Source: Variovorax sp. YR216
Lineage (GTDB): Bacteria > Pseudomonadota > Gammaproteobacteria > Burkholderiales > Burkholderiaceae_C
Assembly: GCF_900107745.1 (NCBI RefSeq)
Contig: NZ_FNRO01000013.1
Location: 124,001 to 188,000, forward strand
DNA length: 64,000 nucleotides
Reading direction: 5' to 3'
Made by a program: the position numbers and the translations under genes. Below, piece by piece: positions 1 through 8,899 of the stretch. The notes below the pieces were generated by a model, which saw only the letters and a list, made by a program, of their open reading frames with translations, was not told the origin of the DNA and made no database searches. Each line of letters opens with the position of its first letter. Position 1 is the stretch's first letter.

Positions 1-1
1 C

Positions 2-67
2 GAGCTCACGCGCGTGCTCGCGGAGGTGGAGCGGCGCGCCAAGTCGCCGCGCGCCGCTGCTGCATGA
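2..67 (+). CDS. 3' end of an unidentified gene (partial)
   Basis: An open frame runs in from the left edge and ends with TGA at 65-67. The 21 visible residues are charged and alanine/arginine-rich (ends KSPRAAAA), like a helical C-terminal tail. It ends 9 nt before the stop of the minus-strand oxygenase, so the two genes would converge. Too little is visible to name a family, and the frame could be chance in GC-rich DNA. Confidence 0.3.
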   Translation, partial: ELTRVLAEVERRAKSPRAAAA

Positions 68-76
68 CGAACGGAC

Positions 77-1081
77 TCAGCCCGCAGCCAGCTCCGCCGG
101 CGTCTTGTACTTCTGCACCGACGCGAACCGGCTCACGAGGTACTCGCCCGACTTGATCGGCGCATGCCGGGGCTCGCCCGACGCCGGCACGAATTCGGGC
201 AGGCAGGCGACCGGCGTGTCGTAGTCAAGGTTGAAGAAGGTAGGGATCGAGTAGCGCTCCTTGCCGGTGCGGTTCGCGACCCGGTGCGGGTTCGAGACAT
301 AGACGTCGTTGGTCCAGACCTTCACCAGGTCGCCGAGGTTGATCACGAGCGTCCCCTCGATGTAGGGCGCCGCGACCCATTCGCCGCCGCGGGTGCACAG
401 CTCCAGGCCGCCGATGGGGTCCTGCGCCAGGAGCGTCAGCATGCCGTAGTCGGTGTGCGCCGCGGCGCCGAGCTCGAGGTTGGTGAACGACTGCTGCGGC
501 GGATAGTGGAAGAGCCGCGACTGGACCATCGGCTTCTTCGCGTACTGGAGGAAGAAGTCCTCTTCCTTGCCCACCGCGGTCGCGAAGACTTTCAGCAGGC
601 TGCGGCCGAGCAGGATCGTCGCGTCGAAGTACTTCATGGCCGCCTCTTCCAGCCATGGCTTGTCGGCAGGCCAGCGATTGGGGCCATGCAGCGGTCGGCC
701 GGAGGCGACATCGGGATCGCTCAAGGGCAGGTCCATGCCGAGCTCGTAGCTTTCCTTGAGGTCGGGCTTGTGGCCCGGGTGCTGCGTCACGCCCATCGGC
801 ATGAAGCCGCGGCGGAAGCGTTCGTCGATCTTGTCGCGAAGCCGCTCTTCCATCGGCAGCGACATGTAGCGCCGGGTGGCCTCGAAGACGCCGTCGATCG
901 TCGCCTGCGGCACGCCGTGATTCTTCACATAGAAGAAGCCGGTGTTGGTGCAGGCCGCCTTGAATTGCTCCACGACCGGCCCGATCGGGCCGCCCGCGAG
1001 CCACTCGCCGAGGTCGAGGATCGGCATTTCCGTGGCGGATGCGCGGCGCGGCGCAGCCACCTGATGTTCATTCAGGTTCAT
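77..1081 (-). CDS. 2-oxoglutarate/Fe(II)-dependent oxygenase, isopenicillin N synthase family
   Basis: 334 aa, full family length. The N-terminal DIOX_N-like part (residues ~19-130, PILDLGEW then GFFYVKNHGV) is followed by the double-stranded beta-helix oxygenase core. The iron triad is visible as H209-x-D211 (HTDYG) and H266 (NPHRV), with the 2-oxoglutarate-binding R276-x-S278 (RYSIP). Such enzymes hydroxylate, desaturate or N/O-demethylate small molecules in the cytoplasm; the substrate cannot be read from sequence. It is the last gene of a five-gene minus-strand operon with an ABC importer and an adenine-deaminase-like enzyme, 33 nt after the permease, so it probably acts on the imported compound. 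A purine or N-substituted purine substrate is only an inference from the deaminase. Confidence 0.9.
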   Translation of the reverse strand: MNLNEHQVAAPRRASATEMPILDLGEWLAGGPIGPVVEQFKAACTNTGFFYVKNHGVPQATIDGVFEATRRYMSLPMEERLRDKIDERFRRGFMPMGVTQHPGHKPDLKESYELGMDLPLSDPDVASGRPLHGPNRWPADKPWLEEAAMKYFDATILLGRSLLKVFATAVGKEEDFFLQYAKKPMVQSRLFHYPPQQSFTNLELGAAAHTDYGMLTLLAQDPIGGLELCTRGGEWVAAPYIEGTLVINLGDLVKVWTNDVYVSNPHRVANRTGKERYSIPTFFNLDYDTPVACLPEFVPASGEPRHAPIKSGEYLVSRFASVQKYKTPAELAAG

Positions 1082-1114
1082 TCGATTTGCTCCTTGGTTG
1101 GCGTTGGGGTGGGA

Positions 1115-1935
1115 TCAGCTGCCGCGCGACTGGTCCGTGAATGCATCGGCCCAGAAGATGACGCGACGCGCAATGGCCTTGACGATCGCGTGCAGCACGA
1201 TGCCGATGAGCGACAGGATGATGAGGATGGCGAACATGCCCGCGGCATCCATCGAGAAGTTGCGCTGCAGGATGAGGTAGCCGAGGCCCGCCTGCGCGCC
1301 GACGAATTCGCCGACGATGGCCCCGATGACCGCGAGCACGATCCCGATGTCGAGCCCCGCGAAGACATAGGGCAGCGCATGCGGCAGCCGCACCATGCGG
1401 AACACATGCCAGCCCGATGCGGTGAAAGCGCGCATCAGGTCGATCTGGTCGCGCGGCGCCGACCTGAGGCCGACGATGGTGTTGGCAAGCACCGGGAAGA
1501 AGACGATCGTCGCGGTGATCACCACCTTGGACGCGGTGCCGAAGCCGAACCACAGCACGAACAAGGGCGCGACCGCGACCTTGGGCACCGTCTGGAAGGC
1601 GACCACGTACGGATACAGCACCGCTTCGAGCAGGGCGCTCTGCCCGATCAGCGCGCCGAGCAGGAAGCCCGCAAGCGCGCCGACCGCGAAGCCCGCAAGA
1701 ATCTCGTAGAGCGTGACCCACAGGTGCGACCAGATCTCGCCGGACACCAGCACGTCGTAGACCGCGCGCGCGACGCGCTCCGGCCCCGGAAAGATCAGGT
1801 GCGAGACACCGAACGCGGAGATGGCGACATGCCAGATGCCCATCACAGCGATGAAGAAGAACGCGATGAGCATGCGGCGCTTCAGGGGCGTGAGCGCGTT
1901 CGCCTGGACTTCGGACGAGGTTGCAGGGGTGGCCA

Positions 1936-1936
<1 letters not shown>
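1115..1936 (-). CDS. ABC transporter permease, SsuC/TauC (nitrate/sulfonate/taurine) family
   Basis: 273 aa with about six hydrophobic segments, the first at residues ~24-45. The BPD_transp_1 cytoplasmic loop is seen around residues 190-215 (GLDIGIVLAVIGAIVGEFVGA), the EAA-type contact to the ATPase. It forms the membrane pore of the importer together with the ATPase just upstream; their stop and start codons share one base (TGATG), which implies translational coupling. Homologues carry taurine, sulfonates, nitrate, thiamine pyrimidine precursors or nucleobases, so the family does not fix the cargo. The adenine-deaminase-like gene in the operon favours a purine-like cargo. Confidence 0.92.
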
Positions 1937-2729
<793 letters not shown>

Positions 2730-2733
<4 letters not shown>

Positions 2734-3779
2734 TCGTGCTCCTTGGGATGGTGAGGACGGGACCTTGCCAGCCAGTCGTCGATGCGAGCGAGCGCGTCGT
2801 CGCGCTGTGCCTCGGGAATGAACGCGGCCTCGAAGCTGTTGCGCGCGAGCTGCGCGAGATGCTCGCGGCTGAGGCCGAGGGCCTGCTGGCACGCGAGGTA
2901 GTTGTCGTTGACGTAGCCGCCGAAGAAGGACGGATCGTCCGAGTTCACGGTCACGCACAGGCCGGCGTCGAGCAGGCGTTTGAGCGGATGCGCAGCCACC
3001 GCGGGAATGACCTGCAGCTTGAGGTTGGACAGCGGGCACATCGTGAGCGGGATGCGGCGCTTTGCGAGTTCCGCGACCAGCGATGGATCGTCGATGCAGG
3101 CGTTGCCATGGTCGATGCGATGCACTTCCAGCACGTCGACCGAATCGCGCACGTAGGCGGCCGGCCCCTCCTCGCCCGCGTGCGCCACGACCTTGAAGCC
3201 GAGTGCGCGGCAGCGGCGGAAAAACTCGGCGAACTTGGCGGGCGGATTGCCGACTTCGGCGCCGCCCAGCCCGAAGCCCAGCAACTGGCCGTGCCAGGGG
3301 CGAAGCGCGTCCAGCATGGCCAGGGCTTCCTCCTCGGTGCGATGCCGTTGCGCCAGAACGATCAGGCCCGAGGTCACGGCATCTTCCGCACGCGCATCGG
3401 CCATCGCGCCGAGCACGCCTTCCATCACGGCGGCAAGCGGAACGCCGCGCGTGGTGTGTCCTTGCGGACCGAGGAACAGCTCGGCGTGCAGCACATGGTC
3501 GGCATGCGCACGGCGCAGGTAGTCGCGGGTGACGTCGTGGAAGTCCTGTGCCTTCACCAGCACGCGGCAACCGTCGTAGTAGAGGTCAAGAAAGTCCTGC
3601 AGGTCGGTGAAGCGGTAGGCGGCGCGCAGCTCGTCCTCCGTCTGCCAGCGCACGGCCACGCCGTTGCGGCGGGCCAGGCGCAGGAACAGGTCGGGCTCGA
3701 TCGAGCCTTCGATGTGCATGTGGAGTTCGGCCTTCGGCAGGCCGGCCACGAACTGCTCGGGTGTCATCGCGGGCGTCAC
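2730..3779 (-). CDS. adenine deaminase-like metal-dependent hydrolase (adenosine/adenine deaminase family)
   Basis: 349 aa. Zinc ligands are H20-x-H22 (ELHMHIEGS), H200 (VVAHAGE, with catalytic E203), H224 (HRIDHGN) and D281-D282 (NSDDPSFFGGY). The HxHIEGSxEP start and the PSFFGGY end fit the adenine deaminase branch (Aah1/bacterial ADE) better than classical adenosine deaminase, which has HLDG. Expected reaction: adenine to hypoxanthine plus ammonia, or removal of N6-substituents from an adenine derivative. The start is a GTG directly after the binding-protein stop; an ATG four codons later is an alternative. Its place between importer genes makes it the first catabolic step for the imported compound, or a partner of the downstream oxygenase. 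Confidence 0.85.
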
Positions 3780-4898
3780 TCAAACGCCCTTGCAGGCCTT
3801 GGCGGCATCGACGACCGCCTTGTGGTCGAAGTTGTTGATCGCCTCGACGAAGCCGGGCTTGAGGTAGAGCATCGATTCGGGCGCGACCGTGCGCTTGACG
3901 AGGCCGTCCTTCACCATCTGGTCCTGCATGCGGCCATAGGCAGCCGGGCTCATCGCGCCGATCAGCTTGCCACCGTTCATCGCCTGCGCGGCCGACATGG
4001 TCTCGAGCTGCGTCTGCAGCAAGGCGAGATCCCACCTGGCGAGCGTCGCTTCATCCGCGCCGGTGGGCTTGGTGCTCGGGAAGTACTTCCAGTGGATCTT
4101 GCGCGTGCATTCCGGGTTGGTCTGCGCGAAGAGCGTGGCCTTGGCCGCGCCGCGGGAGATCGCCTCGACCATGGCCGGATCGGTGTCGATGGTCTTCTGC
4201 ATGGTCGCGAAGGTGAAGTCGGGCAACGCGCGCCACGCGGGGTCGAACAGGACGCGCATCTTCGTGCCGGCGTTCTCGAAGCCGGTGAGGGCCGACCCCC
4301 AGAACATCAGCGCCTGCACGCGGTCGGACTTCATCGCCTCCAGCGCCGGGGCGCCCGCACCGGTGGCGATGATCTGCACGTCGGTATCCGGATTGATGCC
4401 GTTCGCGCGCAGATAGCCCTTGAGCAGCGGCATGCCGCCCGTGCCGAGGCTGAAGATGCCGATCTTCTTGCCCTTGAGGTCGGTCACCGACTTGATGGCG
4501 CTGTCCTGCGGAACGCCGATGCCCCAATCGATCACGCCGGTGCCCATCAGGCCGCGCACCGCCACGTCGTTGTCGACGTTGGCCTGGATCAGGCCGGTCG
4601 AGTTGACCTGCGCGAAGTCCACGCCGCCCGCGACCATCTGCTGGATGCCCTGCAGCGAGCCGGCCGTGGTGACGATTCTGACGTCGTAGCCCTCGTCCTT
4701 CCAGTAGCCGAGCGCGATCGGCAGCGTGAGCCATGGATAGGTCACGTTGACCACCTGCGTGCCCAGCGCGATGGTGACCGGCTTCAGCGGCTTGGCAGGC
4801 GTGGTCTGGCCCGCCGCGTCGAGGGCCAGCAGGCTGAGCGCAGCGCCGGCCGCGAGGGCCACGAGGCGTGCGAAGTTAGGAAGAAACGAGGCTTTCAT
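3780..4898 (-). CDS. ABC transporter substrate-binding protein, NMT1/THI5-like (SsuA family)
   Basis: 372 aa. An N-terminal signal peptide (basic start, hydrophobic core of residues ~9-28, AGQ cleavage region near 31) is followed by an NMT1-like periplasmic binding fold: YPWLTLPIALGYWKDEGYDV, then GVDFAQVNSTGLIQANV and the KGKKIGIFSLGTGG hinge. It captures the cargo in the periplasm and delivers it to the permease encoded two genes downstream. First gene of the operon; its TGA abuts the GTG of the deaminase. The family binds thiamine pyrimidine, sulfonates, riboflavin precursors and similar small molecules, so the ligand is open. Confidence 0.9.
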   Translation of the reverse strand: MKASFLPNFARLVALAAGAALSLLALDAAGQTTPAKPLKPVTIALGTQVVNVTYPWLTLPIALGYWKDEGYDVRIVTTAGSLQGIQQMVAGGVDFAQVNSTGLIQANVDNDVAVRGLMGTGVIDWGIGVPQDSAIKSVTDLKGKKIGIFSLGTGGMPLLKGYLRANGINPDTDVQIIATGAGAPALEAMKSDRVQALMFWGSALTGFENAGTKMRVLFDPAWRALPDFTFATMQKTIDTDPAMVEAISRGAAKATLFAQTNPECTRKIHWKYFPSTKPTGADEATLARWDLALLQTQLETMSAAQAMNGGKLIGAMSPAAYGRMQDQMVKDGLVKRTVAPESMLYLKPGFVEAINNFDHKAVVDAAKACKGV

Positions 4899-4964
4899 CG
4901 AGCGTCCTTGATTGCGGAATTCGCTCGAAGATTAGCAACGTGAATGCGTTTGCTGTGATCAATA

Positions 4965-4985
4965 TTCAGACGGTAATGATCTGAA
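4965..4985. promoter_or_regulatory. inverted repeat upstream of the importer operon
   Basis: TTCAGA-N9-TCTGAA, 67-87 nt before the start codon at 4898, inside an AT-richer stretch. The spacing and position suit a LysR- or GntR-type operator for the operon. No regulator gene for this operon lies in the window. Confidence 0.35.
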
Positions 4986-5130
4986 AATTAGCGCATTTAA
5001 TCGGACCTTTTCTGCATTCATTCGGGGCAGAAAGCATCGTCGTTGGGCACGTTCCGACGCCGAAGGCGGATGCGGCACAGCCCCTCGGGTTCAAGGCACT
5101 GCGTTGGTGCGGGGCGTCGAAAAGCGCCGA

Positions 5131-6369
5131 CTACCGGAAGCGGCTTGCCAGGTAAGGCGCCGGGTCGATGAAGGGCGCCACGCCCTCGATCAGGTCTGCC
5201 ATCAGGCGGCCGCTGGCCGGCCCCAGCGTGAACCCCTGGTGCGCGTGACCGAAGTTGAACCAGAGCCCCGGATGGTTCGGCGCCGGGCCGATGACCGGTT
5301 TCATGTCCGCGGTGCAGGGGCGGTTGCCCACCCAGGGCTCGGCTTCGACCGGATCCGGCAGGTCGAGAAGTTCGCGCGCCGCGGCTTCCGCCTTGGTGAG
5401 CTGCACCGGCGTGGCCGGCGCGCCGATGCGGGCGAACTCCGCCCCCGTCGTGAGGCGAACGCCCTGCGCCATGGGCGCGAGCACGAAGCCGCATTCGGCG
5501 TCGAGCATCGGCAACCGCAGGCCGGGACCGCCGCGGTAGTGCCGGTGGTAGCCGCGCTTGACGAACAGGGGCAGCCGATAGCCGAGCGGCGCGATCAGTG
5601 CATCGGCCCATGGGCCGAGAGCCACGACCGCGTGCCGCGCCGTCAGCGGCCCGGCGGCCGTCTGGACCTGCCACCCGCCGCCTGCGGCCTGCAAGCTGGA
5701 CGCATCGCCCTCGACCAGTTGGCCGCCCAGCGCCTCGAAGCGTTGCGCGTAGCGCGCCACCAGCGCGCCCGGATCGCTCACGGACCAGGGGTCGAGCCAG
5801 TGCAGCGCACCGGCCATGCGTTGGCGCAGGCCCGGTTCCGCCCGGGCCAACGCGTCGCCGTCCTCCAGCGCATGGCTCACGCCGTACTCGGCCGCAAGCC
5901 GGGCCGCGCGCGTCGCCGCCTCTTCCATCGCGGCGGGCGTGCGAAAGACGAAGCGATAGCCTTCCTTGCGCACGAGGTCGTGCGCACCGGACTCGGCCAT
6001 CAGCACCTCGTGCTCGGTCAGGCAATGCGCGATCAACCGGCTGTAGGCCTGCGCGATCGGCGCGTAGTGCGTAGGCGCCGAGGCATGCCAGTAGCGCGCG
6101 AGCCGCGGCAGCACTTCCGGCAGCGCGCTCAGGTGGTAGTTGACGTCGATGCCGCGCTTGAAAGCAACGTCGAAGACCGCCTGCCACTCGCGCGGAAAGG
6201 CATAGGGCTCGACCGCCTCGCGCTGGATGATCCCGGCGTTGCCGTAGGAGGTCTCCCGCCCGGGTGCCCGACGGTCGACCATTGCGACGGCATGCCCGCG
6301 CCGTGCGAGCTGCAGCGCGGTGCAGGTGCCGACCATGCCGGCTCCCAGGACGAGGACCTCGGTGGACAT
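5131..6369 (-). CDS. FAD-dependent amino-acid oxidase/dehydrogenase (DadA-like, DAO family)
   Basis: 412 aa. The N-terminal Rossmann dinucleotide-binding motif is VLVLGAGMVGTCTALQLARRGH (residues ~5-26), followed by the DAO-type YGNAGII and a C-terminal FAD contact (WFNFGHAHQGFTLGPASGRL). It should oxidise the amine carbon of a D- or glycine-type amino acid to an imino acid. A RidA homologue lies 19 nt upstream in the same operon, which fits hydrolysis of the imine product. No second transmembrane or iron-sulfur subunit is visible. The substrate is unknown; the amidase and aminotransferase under the same operator suggest an amino acid released from an amide. Confidence 0.85.
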   Translation of the reverse strand: MSTEVLVLGAGMVGTCTALQLARRGHAVAMVDRRAPGRETSYGNAGIIQREAVEPYAFPREWQAVFDVAFKRGIDVNYHLSALPEVLPRLARYWHASAPTHYAPIAQAYSRLIAHCLTEHEVLMAESGAHDLVRKEGYRFVFRTPAAMEEAATRAARLAAEYGVSHALEDGDALARAEPGLRQRMAGALHWLDPWSVSDPGALVARYAQRFEALGGQLVEGDASSLQAAGGGWQVQTAAGPLTARHAVVALGPWADALIAPLGYRLPLFVKRGYHRHYRGGPGLRLPMLDAECGFVLAPMAQGVRLTTGAEFARIGAPATPVQLTKAEAAARELLDLPDPVEAEPWVGNRPCTADMKPVIGPAPNHPGLWFNFGHAHQGFTLGPASGRLMADLIEGVAPFIDPAPYLASRFR

Positions 6370-6388
6370 GCGCGCGCTCCTTGCGGGA

Positions 6389-6742
6389 TCAGTCGCGCTG
6401 CGCCGCCGTCACGGTGACCTCGAGGCGGGCGCCGGGCGCCAGCAGGCTCGCGACCACGGTGGTGCGCACCGGAAGCGGATCGCGGAAGTGCTTGCGGTAC
6501 TCCGCATTGAAGGCCGCGAAGTCGGCGCCATCGACCAGATGGACCGCCACCTGCACCACGTCGTCGAGGCCGAGGCCCACGGTGCCTAGCGTCGAGCCGA
6601 TGCGCTGCAGCACCAGCGCGGTCTGCGCCGCGATGCCGTCGGGGATGCTGCCGTCGTCCGCAAAAGGCATCTCGCCGGACAGGAAGGCCAGGCCCTTGGC
6701 GAGCCGGAGCTTGGAAAAAGGGAGTGCGGGTGCTTGGGTCAT
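6389..6742 (-). CDS. RidA/YjgF/Rid family imine deaminase
   Basis: 117 aa from the ATG at 6742; an upstream in-frame extension to 6820 reaches into the regulatory region and has no family similarity. The fold is typical (LSGEMPFADDG, then TLGTVGLGLDDVVQVAVHL) and the carboxylate-binding arginine is R93 in PVRTTVVA. Rid proteins hydrolyse reactive enamine/imine intermediates to ketoacids plus ammonia in the cytoplasm. It is translated just before the FAD amino-acid oxidase and would process that enzyme's imine product. Confidence 0.88.
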   Translation of the reverse strand: MTQAPALPFSKLRLAKGLAFLSGEMPFADDGSIPDGIAAQTALVLQRIGSTLGTVGLGLDDVVQVAVHLVDGADFAAFNAEYRKHFRDPLPVRTTVVASLLAPGARLEVTVTAAQRD

Positions 6743-6822
6743 GAGCGGAGGCGTCCTTGCAGTGAACGTGCGATTGTGAAATGCGACCGCCGTCTTCGGT
6801 TGGCAATCTATTGAAGACATCG

Positions 6823-6837
6823 TTGCGAATATCGCAA
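6823..6837. promoter_or_regulatory. LysR operator, arm 1 (TTGCGA-N3-TCGCAA)
   Basis: A perfect 6-bp-arm palindrome with T-N11-A character, 81-95 nt before the ridA start codon and downstream of the lysR stop. The same 12 arm bases recur at 7797-7811. Its distance from the start fits the recognition site of a LysR activator. Confidence 0.75.
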
Positions 6838-6853
6838 TCCGATGCGTCGTCCT

Positions 6854-7777
6854 CTACCCTTCCCTGCGCACCGCCTCCCGCAGGTGATCGAGGAAGGCGC
6901 GGCAGGCGCCGGGCAAGGTGCGTCCGGCCATGGTCTGGATCTCGAAGTGACGCTCGTTCATCTCGCGGTCGCGCAATGGCACGGCGACGAGGTTGCCGGT
7001 CTTCAGGCGGTTGCGCAGCGCGGCTTCGCCGCTGAGCGCGATGCCGCCGCCGGCCGCGGCGAACGAGATCGAGGCATCGAGCCGGTTGCTCAGCAGCGCA
7101 GGCTCGCACTGCAGGCCCTGGCGACTGCAACTGATGTCGAACAGCTGGCGCAGCGTCGAGTACGGCCCCGGCATCGCCATCGGGTAGCCGACCAGCTGCG
7201 CGAGCGCCAGCTGTCGCCGCGAGGCGAGCGGATGGTCCTTCGCCATGATCGCGAGGATGGGCGACGGATGGCGCAGCTCGACGTTGATCTGGCGCTCGGA
7301 GCTGGTGCTGAGCGTGACGCCGATGTCGACCTCGCCGTCGCGCACCAGCTGGGGAATCTCGGCCTGCATGTGGACGTTCAGCGCGAAGCGGATGCCGGTG
7401 TACTCGCGCTGAAACTCGGCGATGAGGCTGGGGAGGAATTCGGACGCAAAGCCCTCGGTGCTGGCGATCCGCACGAGCCCCGTCTGCAGGCCGCGCAGCG
7501 CCTGGATGTCGTCGGTCACGCGCTCGATGTCCTGCCAGGCGCGCTTGGCATGCGCGGCCAGCAGTTCGCCGGCTGCGTTGGGCACCATGCCGCGTGCCCG
7601 GCGCTCGAACAGAAGGGTGTCGAGTTCGCTTTCGAGGTGCGCGATGTGGCGGCTGACCGCGGAGGGCGCCACGCTCAGGCGCTCGGCCGCGGCGGTGACG
7701 GAGCCGGTGCGAACGACCTCCAGGAAGTGGCGCAGTGCAGTGTCCTGGAGGACGCGTCGGTTGATGTTCTTGACCAC
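6854..7777 (-). CDS. LysR family transcriptional regulator
   Basis: 307 aa, GTG start. The N-terminal winged helix-turn-helix covers residues ~14-72 (LRHFLEVVRTGSVTAAAERL, then SVAPSAVSRHIAHLE), followed by a LysR substrate-binding domain with a periplasmic-binding-protein-like fold. It lies between two operons, ridA-oxidase on its own strand downstream and Bug-amidase-aminotransferase divergently upstream. Both promoter regions contain the same TTGCGA-N3-TCGCAA palindrome, so it most likely controls both and itself. The co-inducer is unknown. Confidence 0.93.
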   Translation of the reverse strand: MVKNINRRVLQDTALRHFLEVVRTGSVTAAAERLSVAPSAVSRHIAHLESELDTLLFERRARGMVPNAAGELLAAHAKRAWQDIERVTDDIQALRGLQTGLVRIASTEGFASEFLPSLIAEFQREYTGIRFALNVHMQAEIPQLVRDGEVDIGVTLSTSSERQINVELRHPSPILAIMAKDHPLASRRQLALAQLVGYPMAMPGPYSTLRQLFDISCSRQGLQCEPALLSNRLDASISFAAAGGGIALSGEAALRNRLKTGNLVAVPLRDREMNERHFEIQTMAGRTLPGACRAFLDHLREAVRREG

Positions 7778-7796
7778 GGGTTGACCCTGATGTGAT

Positions 7797-7811
7797 TTGC
7801 GATTATCGCAA
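7797..7811. promoter_or_regulatory. LysR operator, arm 2 (TTGCGA-N3-TCGCAA)
   Basis: A perfect palindrome in the lysR/Bug divergent region, 20 nt before the lysR start and 99 nt before the Bug start. It is identical in both arms to the 6823-6837 site. Expected to serve activation of the receptor operon and autorepression of lysR. Confidence 0.75.
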
Positions 7812-7909
7812 CAATACGTTCAGATCATGGCTGTTGCTGGGAATGGTCGGCCTTCCTACGATGAGGTCTCGCCCCCGCCATCCCCACCCCACACGCACCC
7901 GCCGCCGCC

Positions 7910-8899
7910 ATGCACACCCCGTTCCTGCGCACATTCGGGCTCGCCGCCCTCGGCGCCTTCAGCGCCCTCGGACTCCCTGCCGCTGCCCTCGCCGAGGACA
8001 GCTTCCCCTCGCGGCCGATCACGATCGTCGTACCTTTTCCACCGGGCGGAGGCGGCGACGTCCAGACGCGCCTGGTGGCCCAGAAGATGGGCGAGAAGCT
8101 CGGCCAGACCGTGATCGTCGACAACAAGCCCGGCGCCGGCACCGCCATCGGTGCGGCCTTCGTCGCCAACGCGAAGCCCGACGGCTACACGCTGCTGATG
8201 AGTTCCGCCTCCACCTACACGCTGAACCCGGCGATCCGCAAGTCGCTGCCCTATGACCCGGTCAAGAGCTTCGAGCCGATTGGCATCATCAGCCGGGTCG
8301 GGCTGGTGCTGCTGGCCAATCCCAAGGTCCCCGTGAACAACCTCAAGGAGCTGGTGGCCGCCGCCAAGCCGGCACCCGACAAGTACAGCTATGCCTCGTT
8401 CGGCTCGGGCACGAGCTCGCACTTCGCGGCCGAGATGGCGCTGCAGGCCATGGGCATCCGGCTGATGCACGTGCCGTACAAGGGCAGCGGTCCGGCCATG
8501 ACCGACCTGATCGGCGGGCAGGTGCCATTCTCCTTCGACACCGTGACCGCCGCGCTGCCGCAGATCAAGGCGGGCAAGGTCAGGGCGATCGCCATCACGA
8601 CGGCCAAGCGCTCGCCGCTGCTGCCCGACGTGCCCACCTTTGCGGAGTCCGGTTACCCGACAGCGGTGCTCGACAGCTGGGGCATGGTGGCAGCGCCGCG
8701 CGGCCTGCCGCCGGCGGTGCACGCGAAGCTGGAGAAGGCGCTGGCGGAAACGATCGCCGATCCGGGGGTGCGCAAGGGCTTCGCCGATCAGGGCGTGGAG
8801 GCCAGCTTCGTCGATTCGGCCAAGGCCGCCGCCCATCTCGAGGCCGAACTGCCCCTGATGCGCGCGGTCGCGGCGCGCGCGAACATCCAGCCGGAATGA
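7910..8899 (+). CDS. Bug/TctC-type tripartite tricarboxylate transporter substrate-binding receptor
   Basis: 329 aa. A signal peptide (residues ~1-25, ending ALAED) is followed by the family start SRPITIVVPFPPGGGGDVQTR, then NKPGAGTAIGAAFVANAKPDGYTLL and HVPYKGSGPAMTDLIGGQVPF. It is a periplasmic receptor, probably for a carboxylated or amide compound. No TctA/TctB membrane partners are encoded nearby, as is usual for the expanded Bug families of Burkholderiales. First gene of a LysR-controlled operon; its stop overlaps the amidase start by 4 nt. Confidence 0.92.
   Translation: MHTPFLRTFGLAALGAFSALGLPAAALAEDSFPSRPITIVVPFPPGGGGDVQTRLVAQKMGEKLGQTVIVDNKPGAGTAIGAAFVANAKPDGYTLLMSSASTYTLNPAIRKSLPYDPVKSFEPIGIISRVGLVLLANPKVPVNNLKELVAAAKPAPDKYSYASFGSGTSSHFAAEMALQAMGIRLMHVPYKGSGPAMTDLIGGQVPFSFDTVTAALPQIKAGKVRAIAITTAKRSPLLPDVPTFAESGYPTAVLDSWGMVAAPRGLPPAVHAKLEKALAETIADPGVRKGFADQGVEASFVDSAKAAAHLEAELPLMRAVAARANIQPE

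Noticed and set aside
4943..4997. AATGCG...CGCATT arms upstream of the importer operon
   Set aside because: Arms are short and 43 nt apart; too weak against the closer TTCAGA-N9-TCTGAA repeat.
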